Below are positions 1-5,460 of a DNA stretch of 6,739 nucleotides, one piece after another. Position 1 is the first letter of the stretch, and each line of letters begins with the position of its first letter. The stretch is from NCBI GenBank assembly GCA_018725535.1, contig QLUS01000085.1, forward strand, positions 1-6,739, read 5' to 3'. The DNA is from Bacillota bacterium. GTDB taxonomy: Bacteria; Bacillota; UBA994. Under the pieces are notes generated by a model that saw only the letters and a list, made by a program, of their open reading frames with translations, was not told the origin of the DNA and did no database searches. The position numbers and the translations under genes are program-made.

Positions 1-36
1 CTTCGCTTTATTGCTTCAATGCTAGGAGGGCAGTGA
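1..36 (+). CDS. possible 3' end of an upstream gene
   Basis: Frame 1 is open from the window edge and ends in a TGA at 34-36 that directly abuts the GTG start of fchA, as expected for an operon partner. The readable tail is LRFIASMLGGQ. This is too short to identify, and frame 3 is also open through this stretch, so the call is tentative. A folD-like or other one-carbon gene would fit the neighbourhood, but the sequence does not show it. Confidence 0.25.
   Translation, partial: LRFIASMLGGQ
24..30 (+). promoter_or_regulatory. ribosome binding site of fchA
   Basis: AGGAGGG lies 6 nt before the GTG at 37. It is a near-perfect Shine-Dalgarno sequence and supports the GTG as the start codon. Confidence 0.8.
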
Positions 37-756
37 GTGAGTCGCCTAACAGAAGAAAAATTTAGCGGCATAATGGATTCGATTGCCAGTTGCTCCCCTG
101 CGCCGGGTGGCGGCACGGCGGCAGCGCTAGCCGGTGTTATGGCCGCCTCACTGGTGGAGATGGTGGCTAACCTAACGCTAGGACGCAAAAAGTACGCAGC
201 CGTGCAGGACGAAATGACCGCGCTCGCGCTTGAGGCGAGGGAGCTAAGGGGAGCGCTTGGCGAACTCGCGGCTGAAGATGCCAGAGCCTACGAAGAAGTA
301 ATGGATGCCTACAAGTTACCCAAAGAGAGCCCTGTGGAACAAGCGATGCGCGAGGCCGCTGTAGAGAAGGCTCTGCACCGCGCCGCCCTTGTGCCGCTTC
401 GCACCGCCGAGGCCGCGCTCGCGATAATGGAGAAAGCGGCAACCGTTGCCGCGCGCGGCAACAAGAACGCCCAAACCGACGCAGCTGTAGCTAGCCTTCT
501 CGGCTCTGCGGCCGTCAGAGGGGCGCTTCTGAACGTCACTGTTAATCTGCGCACGCTTACGCATCAGCCCGCTTGGGCTGTAACCATGGACGAGCAATGC
601 CAGCGCATCTCCTCCCGCGAAGAAGAACTTCGCAACACCGGGGACGCGCAACACGGGGGACTGGAACCTGTGCACAACAAAGGGGACCACAACAAAGGGG
701 ACAACAAAGGGGACTGGAACCTGTGTAACACAAAAAGAGAGGACTGTGGCTGTTGA
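37..756 (+). CDS. fchA: cyclodeaminase/cyclohydrolase family protein (methenyl-THF cyclohydrolase or formimino-THF cyclodeaminase) with a repeat-derived C-terminal tail
   Basis: Cytoplasmic folate enzyme of the FTCD C-terminal domain family, 239 residues, GTG start. Family hallmarks are visible: PAPGGGTAAALAG at 21-33, a long helix with MVANLTLGRKKY at 42-53, and GNKNAQTDAAVAS at 141-153, which carries the Asp usually found in the (S/T)D motif. In acetogens and purinolytic clostridia, members next to fhs act as methenyl-THF cyclohydrolase (FchA); others release ammonia from formimino-THF. The sequence alone does not separate these two activities. The stop overlaps the fhs start by 4 nt (753-756), implying translational coupling. 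The family usually ends near 205-210 residues. Here residues from about 199 on are low-complexity (three NKGD units, then a Cys-rich end) and are encoded by a short DNA repeat array, so the tail probably replaces or extends the original C-terminus. Confidence 0.88.
   Translation: MSRLTEEKFSGIMDSIASCSPAPGGGTAAALAGVMAASLVEMVANLTLGRKKYAAVQDEMTALALEARELRGALGELAAEDARAYEEVMDAYKLPKESPVEQAMREAAVEKALHRAALVPLRTAEAALAIMEKAATVAARGNKNAQTDAAVASLLGSAAVRGALLNVTVNLRTLTHQPAWAVTMDEQCQRISSREEELRNTGDAQHGGLEPVHNKGDHNKGDNKGDWNLCNTKREDCGC
629..730 (+). repeat. CAACAAAGGGGAC repeat array inside the 3' end of fchA
   Basis: Exact copies of ACAACAAAGGGGAC lie at 674-687, 689-702 and 701-714. Degenerate copies lie at 632-645 (GCAACACCGGGGAC) and 648-661 (GCAACACGGGGGAC). 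A 17-mer, GGGGACTGGAACCTGTG, occurs twice (656-672 and 709-725). The exact units are spaced 15 and 12 nt, both multiples of 3, so each is read in the same frame as NKGD. TTCGCAACA at the left edge (629-637) also precedes a copy in dinB (6652-6660). From memory, sequences of this style resemble REP-like intergenic repeats linked to Y1/RAYT transposases in Firmicutes. That link is inference, because no transposase is present here. Confidence 0.85.
736..743 (+). promoter_or_regulatory. ribosome binding site of fhs
   Basis: AGAGAGGA ends 9 nt before the TTG at 753. It lies immediately after the repeat array and still inside the fchA reading frame, so fhs initiation depends on sequence at the edge of the repeats. 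Confidence 0.6.
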
Positions 757-2423
757 AATCAGACATCGAAATTGCGCAGAGTGCGCATATGCTGCCCATC
801 GTTAAGATCGCCGAAAGTATTGGTCTCACCGAAGACGACCTCGAGCTATACGGGAAGTACAAAGCCAAAGTGTCGCCTGCTGTAGCTAGGCGCCTAGCCG
901 ACAGACCCGACGGCCATCTTATTTTGATGACTGCCATTAACCCCACTGCCGCAGGCGAGGGGAAAACTACTACCACCGTAGGTTTAGGCCAAGCTCTAGC
1001 GAAGCTCGGCAAGAAAACCGCCATTGCGCTGCGCGAACCGTCATTAGGCCCAAGCATGGGCGTGAAGGGCGGCGCGGCTGGAGGCGGGTACTCCCAAGTG
1101 GTGCCCATGGAGGATATTAACCTGCACTTCACCGGCGACCTGCATGCCATTACGACCGCACACAATATGCTGGCCGCAATTATAGATAATCATCTGCAGC
1201 AAGGTAACAGCCTAAGTATTGACCCCCGGCGCATCACCTTCCGTCGCGCCCTAGATATGAACGACCGCGCTTTACGCAGCACCATTGTGGGGTTAGGGGG
1301 CAAGAACAACGGCGTGCCGCGCGAAGACGGCTTTGACATCACTGTGGCTTCAGAGGTCATGGCCATTCTTTGCTTAGCCAACGACCTAACAGACCTTAAA
1401 GTGAGACTCGGTCGTATGGTAGTAGCCTACACCCATGAGCGGGAACCGGTGACCGTAGCGGACTTAAAGGTCGCGGGCGCGATGGCCGCCTTACTTAAAG
1501 ACGCCATTAAGCCGAACCTCGTGCAAACACTTGAGAACGTGCCTGCGTTCATTCATGGCGGACCTTTTGCCAATATCGCACATGGATGCAACTCAGTGCA
1601 GGCAACAAAACTTGCGCTTAAGGTCGCCGACTACGTAGTCACAGAGGCTGGGTTTGGCGCAGACCTAGGCGCGGAGAAGTTCTTTGACATTAAATGCCGG
1701 TTTGCGGGGCTAAACCCTTCGGTAGCGGTCATTGTGGCTACGGCTAGGGCACTAAAACTGCACGGCGGGGCGGATGTAAAGAGCCTCAGCGCCGAGAACC
1801 TTAAGGCTCTCAACAAGGGGTTTGCCAACCTCGAGCGGCACATTGAGAACGTACGCAAGTTTGGCGTGCCGGTAGTAGTTGCCATCAATCGTTTCCCCAC
1901 TGATTCTACTGCCGAACTGAGTCTCATAGCGGAGCGTTGCCAAAGCGCAAACGTTAGAGTTGCCCTTTCCGAGGTCTGGGCCAAAGGCGGGGATGGCGGC
2001 AGAGCACTGGCTGAAGCAGTGCTGCAAACCATAGAGGGCGAGCCCGCCAGTTTCCACCCTCTCTATCCGGTGGAGATGTCTATCAGAGAGAAAATAGCTA
2101 CTATTGCCCGGGAAATTTACGGCGCGGATGGCGTTGACTTCACCAAAGAAGTAGAGAACACCATTAGGCAGTACGTAAAGCTTGGCTTTGACAAGATGCC
2201 CATCTGCATGGCCAAGACCCAGTACTCCTTCTCGGATGACCCCGCCCTGCTCGGCCGTCCAACCGGGTTTAGGATTACCGTGCGTGAATTGCGCGTTTCG
2301 CGCGGAGCAGGGTTCTTAGTGGCGATTACGGGAGAAGTCATGACCATGCCCGGGTTGCCAAAGGAGCCCGCAGCGGAGAAAATCGACGTAGATGGCGACG
2401 GCAAGATATCGGGTCTGTTTTAA
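753..2423 (+). CDS. fhs: formate-tetrahydrofolate ligase (formyl-THF synthetase)
   Basis: Catalyses ATP + formate + THF to 10-formyl-THF + ADP + Pi, and runs in reverse in purine or amino-acid fermenters. It is a soluble cytoplasmic enzyme. The 556 residues match the usual family length of about 555-560 from end to end. Visible motifs are the P-loop PTAAGEGKTTTT (64-75), REPSLGPSMGVKGGAAGGG (94-112), DINLHFTGD (121-129), GFDITVASEVMAILCLA (193-209), HGGPFANIAHGCNS (268-281), TEAGFGADLGAEKFFDIKC (297-315) and the C-terminal TGEVMTMPGLP (526-536). The TTG start is chosen because the N-terminus MKSDIEIAQ is typical of the family. The start overlaps the fchA stop (TTGA, 753-756), so the two are probably co-translated. 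No truncation, frameshift or missing motif is evident. The gene ends 3 nt from the end of the convergent CPBP gene, with no terminator in between. Confidence 0.97.
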   Translation: MKSDIEIAQSAHMLPIVKIAESIGLTEDDLELYGKYKAKVSPAVARRLADRPDGHLILMTAINPTAAGEGKTTTTVGLGQALAKLGKKTAIALREPSLGPSMGVKGGAAGGGYSQVVPMEDINLHFTGDLHAITTAHNMLAAIIDNHLQQGNSLSIDPRRITFRRALDMNDRALRSTIVGLGGKNNGVPREDGFDITVASEVMAILCLANDLTDLKVRLGRMVVAYTHEREPVTVADLKVAGAMAALLKDAIKPNLVQTLENVPAFIHGGPFANIAHGCNSVQATKLALKVADYVVTEAGFGADLGAEKFFDIKCRFAGLNPSVAVIVATARALKLHGGADVKSLSAENLKALNKGFANLERHIENVRKFGVPVVVAINRFPTDSTAELSLIAERCQSANVRVALSEVWAKGGDGGRALAEAVLQTIEGEPASFHPLYPVEMSIREKIATIAREIYGADGVDFTKEVENTIRQYVKLGFDKMPICMAKTQYSFSDDPALLGRPTGFRITVRELRVSRGAGFLVAITGEVMTMPGLPKEPAAEKIDVDGDGKISGLF

Positions 2424-2426
2424 CGC

Positions 2427-3794
2427 CTACCGAAAATACAGCACTAACGGCAGCAGATAAACAGTCGCCACAGTAGCTAGGGGTGCTAGGATGTTGTGGG
2501 TTCGCTCATAGACAAACCCGAGCACAAACGCGCTGAGCGGCACGATAAAGAAGCTCTGAATTAAGACCGCCGTAGTTAGTTGGCCTGCCATCAGTGGAGG
2601 GATCAAGGAAAAAACAGCCGCTAGCGCTGTGGTGAGGCCAATGCTGGTCATTGCGCCATAGCGCTGGCGGAACGTGCCCTGCACTAGCCCTCTCCACAGA
2701 AGCTCCCGGAAGATGGCTACGCCTACCGTAACGTACAGAAGTTGACCAACGAGCGATAATGGGTCAACCACCCTAATCCCATCCGGAAGCGCAATAGAAC
2801 CGCAGAGAAATAGAAGCAAGCCTGCCCACACACCGGTGGTTAAGGCATTCCAGACGCGGCGCAACCTAAGGCCGAGGAACTCAAAGGAGTTGCCCTGCGT
2901 GTCGGCAACCCACAGCACTGCGGCTATAACCATCACGCGCCAACCCACTACCACTAACTGATGGAGGTCAAGGTAATTGAGGTATGCCTCAAACACAGAG
3001 TGCACGAGGGCCACGCCCACCGGGAGCCACAGCGGTATTTTCGGTTTCTCCAGTGAGGTCCAGTGTTCGTACACCGGAGTCACGAAGACGATGCCCGCTG
3101 CGACTGCGCCTACCATTACAGAGAGAATTGCTAAGCTAAACAGGAATTGGTCGTGCGGGGGATAGAGGGGTGCTTCGGCATTCGCCATTGCCTGTTCTGG
3201 CTCTCCGGGTTCTCTCCAGACTGTACGCCGCGCCTGCAGATAAGTTGCCTTTCCCCCCGCCTGATCGAACAACGCAATAATTTTGACACCGCGTCGGGGA
3301 AGGAAGACCTTTCGTACGCCAAACACTTCGAGCAGCGGCTCGTCCACAGCGACAGCCTGTAGCAATTTAGCAGCAGTCTGCATAGCCTCAGGATGAACAC
3401 TGGCTTCGATGAAAGTCTGCCCCCGCAGGATGGAAATTTCACTGGGATGCCCTTGGATCACGGCTTGGGTCAGTGCGAACTTACGCTCCTCCACCTCGCC
3501 ACGAAATGTGGCCGTTCCCTCGCCTAACAAGACGAAGGCTGTTAGCTCGCCGTGCCGGAACGCGCCGACCATTACTCCGCCCTCCGGGAAAGAGATGTGG
3601 AGGCGGCCAAGCGACATTTCCCAAGGAGCGAAATTATAGCTGTCGGTCGCAGTCAAAGGCTCGTAAGGTGCGCCGAGGTCGGCCGGAATCGACAGCACTA
3701 GGACCATGGCCAGAAGGGATATGGCGGCAATAATGGCCAGTAAGTACAGGCTCCGGACCACATGGTTGTACTTGCGCGAACCTAAATTGGACAT
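2427..3794 (-). CDS. CPBP (CAAX/Abi-type) intramembrane protease homologue with degenerate catalytic motifs
   Basis: Polytopic membrane protein of 455 residues. An N-terminal hydrophobic segment at about 14-36 is followed by a polar region (about 37-215) that is probably extracytoplasmic and that I do not recognise. A block of about seven hydrophobic segments (217-239, 254-270, 278-297, 318-336, 346-363, 384-402, 408-428), then a last one near 436-454, forms the C-terminal part. FRELLWRGLVQGTF at 362-375 corresponds to CPBP motif 1, normally EExxxR: the second Glu (E364) and R368 are kept, but the first Glu is R363. Motif 2, normally FxxxH, reads FSLIP (395-399). The last motif, normally HxxxN/D/S, reads APLATVATVYLL (437-448) without a His. 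The fold assignment is therefore reasonable, but proteolysis is doubtful. The start is an ATG with GGAGG 6 nt upstream. Partners and substrate are unknown. Confidence 0.72.
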   Translation of the reverse strand: MSNLGSRKYNHVVRSLYLLAIIAAISLLAMVLVLSIPADLGAPYEPLTATDSYNFAPWEMSLGRLHISFPEGGVMVGAFRHGELTAFVLLGEGTATFRGEVEERKFALTQAVIQGHPSEISILRGQTFIEASVHPEAMQTAAKLLQAVAVDEPLLEVFGVRKVFLPRRGVKIIALFDQAGGKATYLQARRTVWREPGEPEQAMANAEAPLYPPHDQFLFSLAILSVMVGAVAAGIVFVTPVYEHWTSLEKPKIPLWLPVGVALVHSVFEAYLNYLDLHQLVVVGWRVMVIAAVLWVADTQGNSFEFLGLRLRRVWNALTTGVWAGLLLFLCGSIALPDGIRVVDPLSLVGQLLYVTVGVAIFRELLWRGLVQGTFRQRYGAMTSIGLTTALAAVFSLIPPLMAGQLTTAVLIQSFFIVPLSAFVLGFVYERTHNILAPLATVATVYLLPLVLYFR

Positions 3795-3800
3795 GTGCGT

Positions 3801-3805
3801 CCTCC
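3801..3805 (-). promoter_or_regulatory. ribosome binding site of the CPBP-family gene
   Basis: On the minus strand GGAGG stands 6 nt before the ATG at 3794-3792. This fixes the start, and no closer in-frame alternative is better placed. Confidence 0.75.
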
Positions 3806-3824
3806 GTTCGTCTCCTTATAAAAC

Positions 3825-3851
3825 ATTGTATTTTTGTTCATTCTACCACAA
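3825..3851 (-). promoter_or_regulatory. candidate promoter of the CPBP-family gene
   Basis: Minus-strand TACAAT (3830-3825) matches the -10 consensus at 5 of 6 positions. The best -35 candidates are weak: TTGTGG (3851-3846) with a 15-nt spacer, or TGTTGT (3853-3848) with 17 nt. The surrounding 20 nt are the most AT-rich of the intergenic region. The call rests mainly on the -10 box. Confidence 0.3.
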
Positions 3852-3894
3852 CAGGACTCTAGACGGTGATAGCTGGGCCTAGGACAGGCGGGCG

Positions 3895-3938
3895 GCGGAC
3901 AGCGGACAGCGGACAGCGGACAGCGGAAAGCGGAAAGC
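3895..3938 (+). repeat. heptanucleotide tandem array (GCGGACA x4, GCGGAAA x2)
   Basis: Four perfect head-to-tail copies of GCGGACA (3895-3922) are followed by two of the variant GCGGAAA (3923-3936) and a partial GC (3937-3938). The array lies in the intergenic region between the divergent CPBP gene and coaX, about 55 nt upstream of the coaX promoter. A 7-bp unit is prone to slipped-strand copy-number change. It is upstream of the true coaX start, so it is not expected to alter a protein. Confidence 0.9.
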
Positions 3939-3959
3939 ACGCCCTGAAGCAAAAGGCTC

Positions 3960-3991
3960 CGTCCCTAATGCTTCACGTCCCTAATGCTTCA
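3960..3991 (+). repeat. 16-bp perfect tandem duplication
   Basis: CGTCCCTAATGCTTCA occurs at 3960-3975 and again, directly adjacent, at 3976-3991. The second copy ends exactly where the -35 box of the coaX promoter begins (TTGACG, 3992). It could be a duplicated operator site or simply a replication duplication. Confidence 0.9.
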
Positions 3992-4020
3992 TTGACGCTA
4001 GTTGTGACTCGCTATAAAAT
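3992..4020 (+). promoter_or_regulatory. sigma-70/sigma-A-type promoter of coaX-panT
   Basis: TTGACG (3992-3997, 5/6 to the -35 consensus) and TAAAAT (4015-4020, 5/6 to the -10 consensus) are separated by the optimal 17 nt. Transcription would start near 4027, leaving a leader of about 25 nt before coaX, too short for a riboswitch. This is the best promoter match I see in the window. Confidence 0.7.
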
Positions 4021-4037
4021 TAAGCAAAGAAGCAGTG

Positions 4038-4044
4038 AAGGGAG
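4038..4044 (+). promoter_or_regulatory. ribosome binding site of coaX
   Basis: AAGGGAG lies 7 nt before the ATG at 4052. It selects this start over in-frame codons further upstream, which would add a non-homologous peptide translated from the tandem repeats. Confidence 0.7.
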
Positions 4045-4051
4045 CGCTGAT

Positions 4052-4849
4052 ATGCTCCTAGCGGTGAATATCGGCAATACCCGTACTAACGCAGGTTGGG
4101 TAGATGAACGAGGGCAAACTGTATCCACAGCCGCAGTAGCGACCAGTCGGCATGCTGAGGAGTACGGCAGCCTAGTCAACCAAGTGACGCCCGGCACACG
4201 CGTGGTCTGTGCCTCGGTTGTGCCGCTGGCTACTGAGGCACTAGCACGGGCGTTGCTACCGTTTGGCATAGAGATGGAGCTCGTGGTGCCGCGCGCGGAC
4301 CTCGGATTGACGTTTGGCGGCGTAGACTACCGCGAGCTAGGTGCCGACCTTTTTGCCAATGCGCTGGCGTCGCTGTGGCTATGGAACACAGACGCGCTGC
4401 TTGTTGACCTAGGGACGGGCTCAACCTTCTGCGTAGTTAAAGGGGGGGTATATTGCGGGACTGCCATTGTGCCAGGCATGGAGATATCCTTTCGTGCGTT
4501 AACTAGCGGTGCCGCCTTGCTTAGAGAAGTTCCCTTTGTAAAGCTTCCGCGCGTAATCAACACCACCACTGTGGAGTGCCTGCAATCCGGCATCTACTAT
4601 GGGTACTTAGAACTGGTGCGGGGCATGATCCGGCGGGTGCAGCTAGAGCAAGGGAACCTCCTAGTCGTGCTGACCGGGGGCATTGGGGCGCTTCTCCATG
4701 GTGGGTTAACAGACGTTATCGACTGCTATGAACCTAATCTCACTTTCACAGGCATATGGCGGGTTGCGGTAAGCACAGCAGCGGGTACCCGGCGGGACTC
4801 GACACGCAACCAAATCGACAAGGCGCTAACGAAATCGACCGGTATCTGA
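4052..4849 (+). CDS. coaX: type III pantothenate kinase (CoaX) with unusual active-site residues
   Basis: CoaX phosphorylates pantothenate with ATP, the first step of coenzyme A synthesis. It is a cytoplasmic dimer of the ASKHA fold. The 265 residues match the family length of about 255-265. Visible motifs are NIGNT (6-10, phosphate-1, normally DxGNT), ELGADLFANALAS (96-108, normally GADR followed by N and A), DLGTGSTFCVV (119-129, phosphate-2 DxGT), GTAIVPG (136-142), NTTTVECLQSGIYYGY (170-185), VLTGGIGALL (206-215) and NLTFTGI (229-235). Two normally near-invariant residues differ: Asp to Asn at residue 6 (codon AAT) and Arg to Leu at residue 100 (codon CTT), each one base from the usual codon. 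Asp99 and Asp119 are kept. The start is fixed by the RBS and by homology. The neighbouring S component (25 nt downstream) fits pantothenate uptake. Family membership is confident; full activity is not. Confidence 0.88.
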   Translation: MLLAVNIGNTRTNAGWVDERGQTVSTAAVATSRHAEEYGSLVNQVTPGTRVVCASVVPLATEALARALLPFGIEMELVVPRADLGLTFGGVDYRELGADLFANALASLWLWNTDALLVDLGTGSTFCVVKGGVYCGTAIVPGMEISFRALTSGAALLREVPFVKLPRVINTTTVECLQSGIYYGYLELVRGMIRRVQLEQGNLLVVLTGGIGALLHGGLTDVIDCYEPNLTFTGIWRVAVSTAAGTRRDSTRNQIDKALTKSTGI

Positions 4850-4862
4850 AAAGTACTGGAAC

Positions 4863-4867
4863 GGAGG
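4863..4867 (+). promoter_or_regulatory. ribosome binding site of panT
   Basis: GGAGG lies 7 nt before the ATG at 4875, inside the 25-nt gap after the coaX stop. No promoter or terminator fits in that gap, so co-transcription with coaX is likely. Confidence 0.8.
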
Positions 4868-4874
4868 TAGAGCG

Positions 4875-5432
4875 ATGAAATTAACCACACGTCAACTTAC
4901 CGTAGCGGGGCTTATGACGGCGCTCACTGTGCTGCTTGGGACAACGCAATGGGGTTTTGTGCCCTTGCCGACACCTGCGGGTGCGGCGACCATTATGCAT
5001 ATTCCGGTAGTCATCGCGGGCGTACTGCAGGGCCCGGTGGTAGGCGGGTTTGTGGGGCTGCTGTTTGGATTATTCACTATTCCCTTTCTTGGGGACTTTA
5101 GAGTCATTATCCCCGCTCGCCTGCTGATAGGCGGTGTGTCTTGGCTTGTCTTCATTGGGGTCATGGCCGTGACGCGTCGGTTTGGCGCATCGGTTGTGCG
5201 CGGCCGCAGAGCGCTAGGCATTGCGGGTGTAGCAGCTGGCATGGCCGGGACACTGACTAACACCGTGGGCACTTTGTCTCTGGCGGTATGGTTTGGGTAC
5301 ATTGAACGCACGGCGGCTGTCTCCATCGCGCTTGTACAGGGCATCCCCGAGATGCTGCTTGCGGGCCTAATCACGGGGGCCCTTGTCGTTGCACTTAAGC
5401 CGTGGGTTAAAGACGGCAGGTTCTACTTCTAA
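4875..5432 (+). CDS. panT: ECF transporter S component, probably pantothenate-specific (PanT-like)
   Basis: Small, very hydrophobic integral membrane protein of 185 residues with about six predicted membrane segments (roughly 8-27, 38-56, 57-73, 79-100, 114-139 and 147-174). This matches the size and topology of substrate-binding S components of energy-coupling factor transporters. The N-terminal MKLTTRQLTVAGLMTAL and the stretch TPAGAATIMHIPVVIAG (33-49), followed by a Gly-rich segment (GVLQGPVVGGFVGLLFG, 49-65), are typical of the PanT/HmpT-like branch. Specificity is inferred from position: it lies 25 nt downstream of pantothenate kinase, so imported substrate would be phosphorylated by the neighbouring gene product. 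No EcfA or EcfT gene is in the window, as expected for group II S components that share one energising module encoded elsewhere. A hydroxymethylpyrimidine or other vitamin S component remains possible. Confidence 0.75.
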   Translation: MKLTTRQLTVAGLMTALTVLLGTTQWGFVPLPTPAGAATIMHIPVVIAGVLQGPVVGGFVGLLFGLFTIPFLGDFRVIIPARLLIGGVSWLVFIGVMAVTRRFGASVVRGRRALGIAGVAAGMAGTLTNTVGTLSLAVWFGYIERTAAVSIALVQGIPEMLLAGLITGALVVALKPWVKDGRFYF

Positions 5433-5460
5433 GGCCTGCGGCGGCGACTACGGCTCGTCT

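Noticed and set aside
617..633. 6-bp stem GCGAAG / CTTCGC just before the fchA repeats
   Set aside because: Short and inside coding sequence; it may be part of the repeat element's edge but is not strong enough to call separately.
2003..2023. 7-bp inverted repeat AGCACTG / CAGTGCT within fhs
   Set aside because: A short stem with a 7-nt loop in coding sequence, expected by chance in a window this size.
2385..2417. EF-hand-like DVDGDGKISG at the Fhs C-terminus
   Set aside because: The position matches the normal C-terminal D-x-D-x-x-G-x-I-x-GLF ending of the family; there is no reason to infer calcium binding.
3895..3991. CRISPR-like array
   Set aside because: The units are 7 and 16 bp, directly adjacent without spacers; this is simple tandem repetition.
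3866..4051. Upstream in-frame extension of coaX by 62 codons
   Set aside because: It reads through the heptamer array and the promoter, has no homology to CoaX N-termini, and the ATG at 4052 has its own ribosome binding site.
5433..5460. Terminator between panT and dinB
   Set aside because: The 28-nt gap is GC-rich but shows no convincing stem and no T-run on either strand. The 3-nt fhs/CPBP gap likewise leaves no room for one.
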